Shown here: positions 33,508-42,531 of the stretch, piece by piece
How the letters are laid out: the number at the start of each line of letters is the position of its first letter
How positions within the stretch are numbered: position 1 is the stretch's first letter
Assembly: GCA_027366635.1 (NCBI GenBank)
Contig: DAHXNE010000034.1
Location: 40,684-104,683 of the forward strand
Direction of reading: 5' to 3'
Length of the DNA stretch: 64,000 nucleotides
Source: Gammaproteobacteria bacterium
Lineage (GTDB): Bacteria; Pseudomonadota; Gammaproteobacteria; Steroidobacterales; Steroidobacteraceae
The notes under the pieces: generated by a model
Told to the model about the DNA's origin: nothing
What the model saw: only the letters and a program-made list of their open reading frames with translations
The model's database searches: none
Program-made: the position numbers and the translations under genes

Positions 33508-34536
33508 TCAGTCTGCGCGGCCCTTGCGCCGCGGCGCGCCAGCCCCCGGACGTCGGCTGCCCGTGGTCGCCGCCGGAGCGCCCGAGCCCCCGGATGCCGC
33601 CACTTCCGGCACCGCATCGAGGGTCTCCTCGTCACCGACCACATCGTCACCGGCCACATCGCCACTGACCACCACCTCCGCAGGCTCGGCGACCGGCACT
33701 GACTTGATCGGGGCTATGGGGCGCCGCAGCGGAGCCTTCTTGGCTTTGGCCCGCACCGCCGCGGGCTTGCGCGCGCCCCGTGCGGACTTCCTGCGCGGAT
33801 TGCCGGCCTCGTCGAGCTCGACGAACTCGTCCTCGCCGACCGCCACGGTGGGCACGGATTCCCTGCCCTCGAGCACCGCGTCGGCCATGCCCGACGCATA
33901 CAATTGAATGGCCCGCATCGCATCGTCATTGCCCGGTATGACGTAGTCAATCGCGTCCGGCGAGCAATTGGTGTCGACCACGGCCACCACCGGAATACCC
34001 AGCTTGCGCGCCTCGTCGACCGCGAGCTTCTCATGCCCGACGTCGATCACGAACAGCGCATCCGGCAGCGATTCCATGTGCTTGATACCGCCCAGGCTTC
34101 TCTCGAGCTTGTCCTGCTCGCGGCGCAATTGGGTGGCCTCTTTCTTTCCACGCCGCTCCAGCGCGCCGGAACTCGCCAGCCCGGTAATCTCATCCAGACG
34201 CTTGATGGACTGGCGGATGGGCTTGAAGTTCGTGAGCATGCCGCCGAGCCAGCGCTGATTGACGAACGGCTGGCCGGCGCGCTCGGCTTCCTTCTGAATG
34301 GATTCGCGCGCCGAGCGCTTGGTGCCGACGAACAGCACCTTGCCGCCGTCGGCGGCCACGCCCTTGACGAAGGCCGCAGCCTGACCGTACATGGGCTGGG
34401 TCTTCTCGAGATTAATGATATGAATCCGGTTGCGCTCGCCGAAAATGTACGGGGCCATCTTCGGGTTCCAAAAGCGGGTCTGGTGCCCGAAGTGGACCCC
34501 CGCCTCCAGCATCTGCCGCATGGATACGCCAGGCAT
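33508..34536 (-). CDS. rpsB: 30S ribosomal protein S2 with long C-terminal extension
   Basis: Small-subunit ribosomal protein S2. The normal protein occupies residues 1-230 (start [22 protein letters not shown]; later [17 protein letters not shown] and [21 protein letters not shown]). About 112 more residues follow, rich in Ala, Pro, Lys, Arg, Glu and Val ([20 protein letters not shown]), where E. coli S2 ends at 241. ATG 34536 has GAGGAG six bases upstream. A promoter lies at 34672-34700, leaving a leader of roughly 130 nt that may bind S2, as known in gammaproteobacteria; this is inference. Confidence 0.95.
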   Translation of the reverse strand: MPGVSMRQMLEAGVHFGHQTRFWNPKMAPYIFGERNRIHIINLEKTQPMYGQAAAFVKGVAADGGKVLFVGTKRSARESIQKEAERAGQPFVNQRWLGGMLTNFKPIRQSIKRLDEITGLASSGALERRGKKEATQLRREQDKLERSLGGIKHMESLPDALFVIDVGHEKLAVDEARKLGIPVVAVVDTNCSPDAIDYVIPGNDDAMRAIQLYASGMADAVLEGRESVPTVAVGEDEFVELDEAGNPRRKSARGARKPAAVRAKAKKAPLRRPIAPIKSVPVAEPAEVVVSGDVAGDDVVGDEETLDAVPEVAASGGSGAPAATTGSRRPGAGAPRRKGRAD

Positions 34537-34671
34537 GAGAAACTCCTCGTTGGGTTGAGCCTCCGCGCATCTCCGCAGCCATCCCGCCTGCGCCTGTGTG
34601 GGCTGCAAGGGGACACCCAGTCTGCGGATGGTGCGATGCGCGTGTGGGTTGATTGCCAAAAAAGGCCGCGC

Positions 34672-34700
34672 TTTATACCATGAAGCCCTCGCATGAACAA
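34672..34700 (-). promoter_or_regulatory. Candidate sigma-70 promoter of rpsB
   Basis: On the minus strand a -35-like TTGTTC (34695-34700) is followed after exactly 17 bp by a -10 TATAAA (34672-34677). It lies in the 232-bp divergent gap between rpsB and map, about 130 bp before the rpsB ATG. The -35 matches only three of six consensus bases. Confidence 0.4.
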
Positions 34701-34768
34701 TGTGTTGCGCGCCGCCGCCGGTCTGTAGCCGGTTCCGGCCCCGAAGTTCGAGCTCAGCTGGAAATCTC

Positions 34769-35542
34769 ATGGCCGTGACGATCAAAACGCCCGAGGAACA
34801 GGAAAAGATGCGCATTGCCGGCCGGCTGGCCGCCGACGTGCTCGACATGATCGGCGCGCACGTGGTTGCGGGCGTGACCACCGAGGAGCTCGATCGCATC
34901 TGCCACGATTACATCGTCACGGTGCAGCGCTCGGTGCCGGCGAACCTCAACTACCGGGGGTTCCCGAAGACCATCTGCACCTCGGTGAATCACGTGGTCT
35001 GCCACGGCATACCCAACGAAAAGCGCCTCAAGGCCGGCGACATCGTCAACATCGACGTGACGGTGATCCGCGACGGCTATCACGGTGACACGAGCAGGAT
35101 GTACTACGTCGGCACGCCCCCCGCCCATGCCCAGCGCCTGAGCGAGACGTGCTTCCAGGCCATGTGGCGCGGCATCGAGATCGTCCGTCCCGGGGTACAG
35201 CTCGGGGATATCGGTCATGCCATCCAGACCTTCGCGGAACAGCATGATTACTCAGTGGTACGGGAGTACTGCGGTCACGGCATTGGGCGGGTGTATCACG
35301 AGGATCCGCAGGTGCTGCACTACGGCGAGCCCGGCACCGGCCTGACTCTGCAGACCGGCATGACGTTCACCATCGAGCCGATGGTCAACTCCGGCAAGCG
35401 CCACGTGCGCCTGCTGCCGGATGGCTGGACCGTGATCACCAAGGATCACTCGCTCTCGGCGCAGTGGGAACACACCATACTGGTGACTGAGACCGGCCAC
35501 GAAGTGCTCACCCTGGGTGCGGCCGACCGCCGCACACACTGA
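34769..35542 (+). CDS. map: Methionine aminopeptidase, type I
   Basis: Removes initiator methionine from nascent proteins, 257 residues. Metal ligands are recognisable: Asp in [10 protein letters not shown], Asp in YHGDTSRM, His in [15 protein letters not shown], Glu in TFTIEPMV and Glu in QWEHTILVT. The start is ATG 34769, which puts the N-terminus [21 protein letters not shown] in register with the family. It is divergent from rpsB, as in other gammaproteobacteria. Confidence 0.97.
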   Translation: MAVTIKTPEEQEKMRIAGRLAADVLDMIGAHVVAGVTTEELDRICHDYIVTVQRSVPANLNYRGFPKTICTSVNHVVCHGIPNEKRLKAGDIVNIDVTVIRDGYHGDTSRMYYVGTPPAHAQRLSETCFQAMWRGIEIVRPGVQLGDIGHAIQTFAEQHDYSVVREYCGHGIGRVYHEDPQVLHYGEPGTGLTLQTGMTFTIEPMVNSGKRHVRLLPDGWTVITKDHSLSAQWEHTILVTETGHEVLTLGAADRRTH

Positions 35543-35546
35543 CACC

Positions 35547-38264
35547 GTGGCCGCCGGAGAGTCCGAGCCGGAGGAAGCGGGCGAGCCGACCCCAAGCCCC
35601 CTCGCCGCCGCGGGCGCGAATCCTCAGGACTGGCCGCTGCTGGCGCGCCTGCCTGGACTGATCGCCGAGACGCACGACTCCCCCGTGGCGCTGCGCGAGC
35701 TGCTGGTCGAAGCCCACGAGCAACTCAAGGCCCGCTTCTTCGCCGATGAGCCGATCGAGACGCTGGTGCATGCGCGCGCGCAGCTGATCGATCGTGTCCT
35801 GCAGGAGCTCTGGGGCGCCTATTGTGGAGCGCTGCTGCGCGGCTCGGCGCTGGTGGCCGTCGGCGGCTACGGCCGCGGCGAGCTGCATCCGTGCTCCGAC
35901 ATCGACATCCTGCTGCTCGTGGCGCGCCCACCGCAAGGCGCCGAGCGCGCCGCGCTCGAGCGGCTGCTTGCGTTGCTCTGGGACATTGGCCTGGAGGTCG
36001 GGCACAGCGTGCGCACCGTCGAGGAGTGCATCGAGCAAAGCAAGGCCGACGTCTCGGTGATGACCACGCTGATCGAGGCAAGAGCGCTCGCCGGCAGTCC
36101 GGAGTTGCTGGCCCGCCTGCGCGAGCGGCTCGCGCCGGAGCAGCTGTGGCCGGTGCACGCATTTTTCGACGCCAAGGTGCACGAGCAGACCGAACGGCAC
36201 CTGAAGGCCAACGACACCGCCTACAACCTCGAGCCGAACGTCAAGAGCGGTCCGGGCGGGCTGCGCGACATCCAGACCATCGCCTGGGTCGCCAAACGCC
36301 ATTTCGGCGCCGAAACGCTCGATGAGCTGGCGCGTCACGGATTTCTCTCCGTCGCCGAGCTGCGCCGGCTGCAACAGGCGCAATCGTTTCTCTGGAAGGT
36401 TCGCTTCGGCCTGCACGTGCTCACCGGACGACGCGAGGATCGGTTGCTGTTCGACCACCAGATGCGCCTCGCCGAGATATTCGGTTACGAGGACGCCTCC
36501 TATACCCTGGCGGTCGAGCAGCTGATGCAGCGTTACTACCGCACCGTCAAGGACGTCAGCCTGCTCAACGAGCTGCTGCTGCAGCTGTTCCGCGAGGCCA
36601 TCCTCACCGAGAGCGAGCCGCCCCGCCCGCTCAATGCCCGCTTCCAGGTGCGCTGCGGATCGCTCGAGGCGGTCACCGACACGGTGTTCGCGCGCGCCCC
36701 CGCGGCGCTGCTCGAGCTGTTCGTGCTGCTGCAGCAGCACCCCGAGATCGACGGCGTGCGCGCCTCGACCATGCGCGCCGTGGCGAGAAGCCTGTGGCTG
36801 ATCGATGAGGAGTTTCGGCAGAATCCGCGCCATCACCGCCTGTTCCTCGACATCGTGCGCTCCCCCGTCGGGGTCACGCACGAGCTGCGTCGGATGAACA
36901 CCTACGGGGTGCTCGGGCGTTATATACCGGCCTTCGGGCGCATCGTCGGGCGCATGCAGTACGACCTGTTCCACGCCTACACCGTCGATGCGCACACGCT
37001 GTTCGTGGTCAGCAACCTGCGGCGCTTCGCCATCGCGCGTTACGATCAGGAGCTGCCGGAGGCCTCGCGCATCATGCAGCAGCTGCCGCGACCCGAAGTC
37101 GCCTATCTGGCCGCGCTGTTTCATGACATCGCCAAGGGCCGCGGCGGCGATCACTCCGAGCTCGGCGCGACCGACGCCGAGGCGTTCTGCCTCGAGCAGG
37201 GCCTCTCCCCCTACGACGCACGCATGGTCGCCTGGCTGGTGCGCAACCACCTGGCGTTCTCGCTCGCGGCGCAGAAGCAGGACATCTCCGATCCGGAGGT
37301 CATCAACACATTCGCCCGCAAGGTTGGCGACCAGGCGCACCTCGATTATCTCTACGTGCTCACCTGCGCGGACGTGCGCGCCACCAACCCCAAGCTGTGG
37401 AACTCGTGGAAAGCCTCGCTGTTCCACGACTTCTACCACCGTGTGCGCCGGGCGCTGCGCCGCGGCCTGGAATCCCCGATCGACCCCGAACAGCTCGTCA
37501 GCGAGACCCGGGAAGCGGCCCGCAAGCTGATGCTGGCGCACGGCATCGCCCCGGAGAACATCGAGCGGGTCTGGCGGCGCTTCTCGGACAGCTACTTTCT
37601 GCAGCATTCGCCGGAGGAAGCCGCCTGGCACATGAGCCTGCTCGCCGACCGCGACCCGAGCTGCGACGAGCCGCTGGTCGCGCTCGATCCGTGCAGCGTG
37701 CACGGCACAACCGCCGTGTTGATCTACACCCGAGTGCTGCAGCACGGCTTCGAACGCACCACCGCCGTCCTCGATCAGCTCGGCCTGAACGTCGTGGATG
37801 CGCGCATCACGCCCACGGGCGACGGCTTCAGCCTCGATCTATACCATGTGCTCGAGGACGACGGCGCGCCGATCGCCGACGGCGAGCGGCGCGAGGAAAT
37901 CGAGGAGGCGCTGTGGCGATCGCTGAACCATCCGCAGGAGAGCCTCGCCGTACGCCGGCGCGTGCCCCGCCAGGCGCGCATGTTTCACACCCCGACTCAG
38001 ATCGCCATCAGTGTCGATGAGCGCAACGCGCGCTCGGTGATCGAGCTGATCGCCGGAGACCGGCCCGGACTGTTGTACGATATCGGCAAGGTGCTCGCCG
38101 GCGAGGGCATCGTGCTGCAGGCGGCCAAGATCGTGACCGTCGGGGAGCGCGCCGAGGACATCCTCTACGTCACCGACCTCGACGGCCGTCCGCTCGAGGA
38201 GGCGCACGCGGCGCGCCTGACTGACATGCTCAACCGCGCGCTCGCCCAGCGCGCCGCCGCCTGA
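35547..38264 (+). CDS. glnD: Bifunctional PII uridylyltransferase / uridylyl-removing enzyme
   Basis: Glutamine sensor that uridylylates PII proteins when nitrogen is short and removes UMP when it is plentiful. Four parts are visible: a nucleotidyltransferase domain with GGYGRGE and Asp118/Asp120 in SDIDILLL; the GlnD linker (NLEPNVKSGPGGLRDIQ); an HD domain with LFHDIAKGRGGDHSELG near residue 525; and two C-terminal ACT domains. I place the start at GTG 35547, just after the map stop (905 residues). A GTG at 35517 inside map would add ten residues; neither has a clear ribosome-binding site. With the NtrC-type site at amt it completes part of a nitrogen circuit. Confidence 0.96.
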   Translation: MAAGESEPEEAGEPTPSPLAAAGANPQDWPLLARLPGLIAETHDSPVALRELLVEAHEQLKARFFADEPIETLVHARAQLIDRVLQELWGAYCGALLRGSALVAVGGYGRGELHPCSDIDILLLVARPPQGAERAALERLLALLWDIGLEVGHSVRTVEECIEQSKADVSVMTTLIEARALAGSPELLARLRERLAPEQLWPVHAFFDAKVHEQTERHLKANDTAYNLEPNVKSGPGGLRDIQTIAWVAKRHFGAETLDELARHGFLSVAELRRLQQAQSFLWKVRFGLHVLTGRREDRLLFDHQMRLAEIFGYEDASYTLAVEQLMQRYYRTVKDVSLLNELLLQLFREAILTESEPPRPLNARFQVRCGSLEAVTDTVFARAPAALLELFVLLQQHPEIDGVRASTMRAVARSLWLIDEEFRQNPRHHRLFLDIVRSPVGVTHELRRMNTYGVLGRYIPAFGRIVGRMQYDLFHAYTVDAHTLFVVSNLRRFAIARYDQELPEASRIMQQLPRPEVAYLAALFHDIAKGRGGDHSELGATDAEAFCLEQGLSPYDARMVAWLVRNHLAFSLAAQKQDISDPEVINTFARKVGDQAHLDYLYVLTCADVRATNPKLWNSWKASLFHDFYHRVRRALRRGLESPIDPEQLVSETREAARKLMLAHGIAPENIERVWRRFSDSYFLQHSPEEAAWHMSLLADRDPSCDEPLVALDPCSVHGTTAVLIYTRVLQHGFERTTAVLDQLGLNVVDARITPTGDGFSLDLYHVLEDDGAPIADGERREEIEEALWRSLNHPQESLAVRRRVPRQARMFHTPTQIAISVDERNARSVIELIAGDRPGLLYDIGKVLAGEGIVLQAAKIVTVGERAEDILYVTDLDGRPLEEAHAARLTDMLNRALAQRAAA

Positions 38265-38280
38265 GCAGCAGGAGCCACGC

Positions 38281-39483
38281 ATGAACCCGCGTCTGGAGCA
38301 TCTGCACGCCTACCCTTTCGAGCGCCTCGCGCGACTGACCGCCGATGTCGCCCCGCCGGGGCATCTTGAGCGCATCGCCATGTCGATCGGCGAGCCCCGC
38401 CACCCGCCCCCGGCGATGGTGATCGAGGCGCTGCGCGCCAACGCGCACCGCCTGGACACTTATCCCACCACCACCGGGCTCGCCGAGCTGCGCGCCGCCT
38501 GTGCCGACTGGCTCGAGCGCCGTAACGGCTTGCCTGCCGGGCGCATCGATCCGGACACGATGGTGCTGCCCGTCAACGGCACCCGCGAGGCGCTGTTCGC
38601 ATTCGTTCAGGCCGCCATCGACGCCGATGGTGAGGCGCTGGTGGCGATGCCCAATCCGTTCTACCAGATCTACGAGGGCGCGGCGCTGCTCGCCGGCGCC
38701 CGACCCTACCTGCTCGACACCACGGCCGCCAACGGCTACCTGCCCGAGCTCGAGGCGGTGCCCGAGGGAATCTGGCGGCGCTGTCAGGTGTTGCTACTGT
38801 GCAGTCCCGGCAATCCCACCGGCAAGGTGCTCGATCGCGCCTACCTCGAGCGCGCGCTCAGGCTCGCCGAGCGGCATGACTTCATCGTCGCCGCCGACGA
38901 GTGCTACGCGGACATCTATCTCGATGAGCGCAACCCTCCGCCCGGACTGCTCGCCACCGCCGCGGCCGCCGGATTCGACCACTTCGAGCGCTGCATCGTC
39001 TTTCACAGCCTCTCCAAGCGCTCGAGCGTGCCCGGCCTGCGCTCCGGTTTCGTGTGCGGCGATCCGGCCATCATGGCCCGCTTCCTGCGCTATCGAACCT
39101 ACCACGGCTGCGCCATGCCGGTGCCGACCCAACTGGCCAGCATTGCCGCCTGGCGCGACGACGCGCACGCGGCCGAGAACCGCCACCTGTATCAGGAGAA
39201 GTTCGAGCGCTCGATGAAGATCCTCGCGCCCGTGCTGCCGGTTGAGAAGCCCGACGGGGCGTTCTATCTGTGGACTGCCGTGGGTGAGGACGACGAGCGA
39301 TTCACCCGCGAGCTGTATGCGACCGAGGCGGTGCTGGTCCTGCCCGGCAGCTATCTGGCCCGGGACGGCGCGCGCGGCAACCCAGGTGCCGGGCGCGTGC
39401 GGATCTCGCTGGTGCCGAACGTCGCCGCCTGCGTCGAAGCCGCGGAGCGCATCCGCCGTTATGTTGAAAGCCAAGGAAAATGA
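38281..39483 (+). CDS. dapC: Succinyldiaminopimelate transaminase
   Basis: PLP aminotransferase (fold type I) making N-succinyl-LL-diaminopimelate in the succinylase lysine route, 400 residues. The Schiff-base lysine is Lys246 in [17 protein letters not shown]. The motifs SPGNPTGKV and ADECYADIY are typical. Assignment as DapC rather than another aspartate-aminotransferase relative rests on its place between glnD and dapD, a known arrangement. Its stop overlaps the dapD start as ATGA. Confidence 0.9.
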   Translation: MNPRLEHLHAYPFERLARLTADVAPPGHLERIAMSIGEPRHPPPAMVIEALRANAHRLDTYPTTTGLAELRAACADWLERRNGLPAGRIDPDTMVLPVNGTREALFAFVQAAIDADGEALVAMPNPFYQIYEGAALLAGARPYLLDTTAANGYLPELEAVPEGIWRRCQVLLLCSPGNPTGKVLDRAYLERALRLAERHDFIVAADECYADIYLDERNPPPGLLATAAAAGFDHFERCIVFHSLSKRSSVPGLRSGFVCGDPAIMARFLRYRTYHGCAMPVPTQLASIAAWRDDAHAAENRHLYQEKFERSMKILAPVLPVEKPDGAFYLWTAVGEDDERFTRELYATEAVLVLPGSYLARDGARGNPGAGRVRISLVPNVAACVEAAERIRRYVESQGK

Positions 39484-40310
39484 CCCAGATCACCGGACTT
39501 CAGGCCGCCATCGAGGCCGCCTTCGACCGCCGCGCCGAGCTCGGCCCCGACAACATGCCGGCCAGCCTCGCGGCCCAGCTCGAGGAGTGCATCGAGGCGC
39601 TCGATTCCGGGCGCGCCCGCGTCGCGGAGCGCCGCGACGGCCGCTGGGTGGTCAACGAGTGGTTGAAGAAAGCGGTATTGCTTTACTTCCGCGCCCGCGA
39701 GAACAGCGTGGTGGATGCCGGCTACACCCGTTTTTACGACAAGGTGCCCTTGAAGTACGCGGCCGCCACCGCCGAACAGCTGCGCTGCGGGTCAACACGC
39801 ATCGTGCCGCACGCCGTGGTCCGCAAGGGCGCCTACATTGCGCCGAACACGGTACTGATGCCGAGTTATGTCAACATCGGCGCCTACATCGATTCGGGCA
39901 CCATGGTCGACACCTGGGCCACCGTGGGCTCGTGCGCGCAGATCGGGCGCAACGTACATCTGTCCGGCGGGGTCGGTATCGGCGGAGTGCTCGAGCCGCT
40001 GCAATCGAGTCCCACCATCATCGAGGATGATTGCTTCATCGGCGCTCGCTCGGAGATCGTCGAGGGCGTGGTTGTCGAGACCGGCGCGGTGATCTCGATG
40101 GGCGTGTTCATCGGGCAAAGCACGCGCATCTACGACCGCGCCAGCGGTCAGATCCTCTTCGGGCGCATTCCGGCCGGCTCGGTGGTGGTTCCCGGTACGC
40201 TGCCCGCGAGCGACGGCCGCTACGCCCTCGCCTGCGCGGTGATCGTCAAGCGCGTCGACGCCAAGACACGCGCCAAGACGTCGATCAACGAGCTATTGAG
40301 AGCGGAGTAG
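39480..40310 (+). CDS. dapD: 2,3,4,5-tetrahydropyridine-2,6-dicarboxylate N-succinyltransferase
   Basis: Succinylates tetrahydrodipicolinate in lysine/diaminopimelate synthesis, 276 residues. An N-terminal helical domain precedes a left-handed beta-helix. Diagnostic blocks are [24 protein letters not shown] (in part), [16 protein letters not shown] and SRAEIVEGV-like [11 protein letters not shown]. It is translationally coupled to dapC. dapE, the next-but-one enzyme, is at 50902-52032. Confidence 0.97.
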   Translation: MTQITGLQAAIEAAFDRRAELGPDNMPASLAAQLEECIEALDSGRARVAERRDGRWVVNEWLKKAVLLYFRARENSVVDAGYTRFYDKVPLKYAAATAEQLRCGSTRIVPHAVVRKGAYIAPNTVLMPSYVNIGAYIDSGTMVDTWATVGSCAQIGRNVHLSGGVGIGGVLEPLQSSPTIIEDDCFIGARSEIVEGVVVETGAVISMGVFIGQSTRIYDRASGQILFGRIPAGSVVVPGTLPASDGRYALACAVIVKRVDAKTRAKTSINELLRAE

Positions 40311-40314
40311 CCGA

Positions 40315-42354
40315 CTACGGCAAGGCCGCCCGCGCGCGCAGAGCGGCATTCACCTCATCGAGCCCCTTGCGCGCCTCGATTCCGTGCGGACGAAAGACCA
40401 GGGCCTGCTCGAAGTCGGCCTGCGCCTGAAACAACCGGCCGGCCGCAAATGCCGCCGCCCCCGCGCGCTGCGCCTTCGTGTAGCCGGCGCGCGCAAACGC
40501 GGCGCTGAAGCGAGCAAGAGCCGTCCTTGCCGAGGCATACCCCGGGTCGCGCGCCAGAACCTTTCTGACATCGCGCGCGGCGCGCCCGTAGTGGCGGGCA
40601 CGTTCCGCGCGCTGCGCATCGCTCATCAGCGGCAGCAGCGGCGCCAGCAACCGAACCTGCCGCTCACCCGCGGCGGCGCGACGGCTGGCCGGGTCGATAC
40701 GCCGCGCGAGCGCGTACGCTCGGGAAGCCGCGCCGAGGTGCCCCGCCGCCAACGCGCTTTGCCCCGCAGTGAGCTGCGCCGCGAGCGCACGCGGTGCGGC
40801 GCGCTTCAGACTGGCAAGCAGACGCTCCGCGAGCCGCCAGTGCCGGCGCATCGCCGCGACGTTACCCACTTGCTCGGCACGGCCGGTGTCGGCTGCCTGG
40901 GTCTTCGCGGCCGCGAAATCGGCCGCGTCCCAGCTCGATGCCCCGCGAGCTGCGAGGGCGTTCAACTGCTGGTTGAATCCGGCGCGCTGCGCCACCAGAG
41001 AACCCAACGCCGCCCAGTCGACTGAAGGAGCCGCAGACGCCGCCGGCACGCTCGGCCCTGGCCCCGCCGGCCGCACCGGGCCCGCGGGCGGCCGCCCGAT
41101 CGCAGTGCCAAACAGCGTCACCGACAGTAGATGGAGCGGGCTGCCGATCACGCCTTGACGCGACAGCCATTGCAGCGCGCCCAGCCACAACACCGCGCCG
41201 CACATCAGGCCAATCAGCAAATAGCGCAATCGATAGGGTCTCGGTCGATCGCCATGCCGCACCGAGCGCAGTCCGCCCCCTTGCGGGAATTCATCGAGCG
41301 TCAGGCTCAAGTCATCGTCGGCCGAGAACGATTCGGGCTCGGCCGCGATGGGCGACTCAGGCTCGGCCGCGATGGGCGACTCAGGCTCGACCGCGATGGA
41401 CGATTCGGGCTCGGCCGCGATGGACGACTCGGGCTCGGCCGCGATGGACGACCGCTCCCGCGCCATCGCCACCGGTGGCTTGACCGGGACTCGCTGCGTC
41501 CGCCGGGGTGCGGCGTCTTTTAGGGTATCGAGCGCCGACGTCGTATTGAGAGCCGCCTCGAGCTCTTCGATCACCTGCCGCAAGGGGGGCCGATTCTCGG
41601 CGCGCGGCGCGAGCATCCGCAGGATCAGATCGATCAGACCACAGGGGGCCGGCTGCAGCGGCACCAGCCGCGGCACCGGTCCGGCTTGGATCCGCGCGGC
41701 ATCGAAATGGGGAAAGTACGGCGGATGGCCCGCCAGCAGATCGTAGGCCAGGGCCCCCAGACCGTAAATGTCGTCGGCGGGTCGCGCCGGCTCGCCGCGC
41801 AGTTGCTCAGGACTGGCGCTGAAGGGCGACATCTCGCGCCTGGATGCACCAGGCTGAGCCGTGTCACTCTGTGACAGCACGGCGGCGACCCCGAAATCGG
41901 CGAGCTTCACCCGACCACGACGGTCGAACAGGATGTTGCCCGGCTTCAGATCTCTGTGCACCACGCCGCGTCCGTGCGCGTACTGAAGCGCCGCGGCGAT
42001 CTCGAGCAGCACCGGCACGACGTGCAGATATCCTCGGCCGCGCAGCTCGGCAAGATCCCCGCCGTCGGCCAGCTCCATCGGCAGTACCCCGAGACCCGCG
42101 ATGCGCTCCGGCGGCAGAACCTGCAGGATGCCCGGGTGATGCAGCAGCCGGCCGACGGCGTGCTCGCGCTCCAGAGCCGCCCACGCAGACCCAGCCGCGC
42201 AGCGGTCCGCGGCGAATATCTTCAGGGCCACTTCGCCCCCCCGCCTCCGATCGTACGCCCGCCAGACTTCGCCCTGACCGCCGACTCCAAGGCGCTCGCT
42301 CAGCTCGTACGGACCGAGCGTCCGCGGGTCAGTGACTGCGTGGACCTGCGACAT
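40315..42354 (-). CDS. Membrane Ser/Thr protein kinase with periplasmic TPR-like domain
   Basis: A 679-residue one-pass membrane kinase. The cytoplasmic kinase domain spans residues 14-270: Gly-rich loop RLGVGGQGEVW, Lys45 in VALKI, catalytic HRDLKPGN (Asp135, Asn140) and DFG at 153-155. A linker (300-342) holds five tandem copies of an 8-residue S-[SP]-I-A-[AV]-E-P-E unit. A transmembrane helix lies at about 378-397. The C-terminal ~240 residues are Ala/Arg-rich helices resembling tetratricopeptide repeats (GHLGAASRAYALARRIDP; GRLFQAQADFEQALVFRPHG). ATG 42354 has AGGAGG upstream. Its input and targets are unknown. It lies downstream of the RND efflux operon on the same strand, separated by 177 bp, so a link is only possible. 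Confidence 0.88.
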   Translation of the reverse strand: MSQVHAVTDPRTLGPYELSERLGVGGQGEVWRAYDRRRGGEVALKIFAADRCAAGSAWAALEREHAVGRLLHHPGILQVLPPERIAGLGVLPMELADGGDLAELRGRGYLHVVPVLLEIAAALQYAHGRGVVHRDLKPGNILFDRRGRVKLADFGVAAVLSQSDTAQPGASRREMSPFSASPEQLRGEPARPADDIYGLGALAYDLLAGHPPYFPHFDAARIQAGPVPRLVPLQPAPCGLIDLILRMLAPRAENRPPLRQVIEELEAALNTTSALDTLKDAAPRRTQRVPVKPPVAMARERSSIAAEPESSIAAEPESSIAVEPESPIAAEPESPIAAEPESFSADDDLSLTLDEFPQGGGLRSVRHGDRPRPYRLRYLLIGLMCGAVLWLGALQWLSRQGVIGSPLHLLSVTLFGTAIGRPPAGPVRPAGPGPSVPAASAAPSVDWAALGSLVAQRAGFNQQLNALAARGASSWDAADFAAAKTQAADTGRAEQVGNVAAMRRHWRLAERLLASLKRAAPRALAAQLTAGQSALAAGHLGAASRAYALARRIDPASRRAAAGERQVRLLAPLLPLMSDAQRAERARHYGRAARDVRKVLARDPGYASARTALARFSAAFARAGYTKAQRAGAAAFAAGRLFQAQADFEQALVFRPHGIEARKGLDEVNAALRARAALP
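41330..41449. repeat. Five tandem 24-bp repeats inside the kinase gene
   Basis: Five consecutive 24-bp units (41330, 41354, 41378, 41402, 41426) differ from one another by one to three bases. They encode the reiterated SxIA(A/V)EPE peptide in the juxtamembrane linker. As the unit is a multiple of three, copy number can change without breaking the frame. Confidence 0.9.
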
Positions 42355-42531
42355 GACTTCCTCCTGGGAACGGCGGCGGGCTCGACCTCCGGTATGGCGC
42401 ATACTTTAAATCGGACCGGATGGAAACGTCACGGATCCGGCCGCCATGCGCACGACATGTCGCGATTTGTCAACACCTCGGCCCTCATCCGGTCCACGCG
42501 AGCCGCGCCGCGAGCACCAGCCGTGCCGACC

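Noticed and set aside
30817..33702. 961-codon open frame opposite uppS, frr, pyrH and tsf
   Set aside because: It crosses four genuine genes and their gaps; only high GC keeps it open.
35508..37745. 745-codon open frame opposite glnD
   Set aside because: Shadow of glnD, which has all four expected domains.
41330..41449. Possible CRISPR array
   Set aside because: The repeats are directly adjacent without spacers and encode a repeated peptide in the kinase frame.
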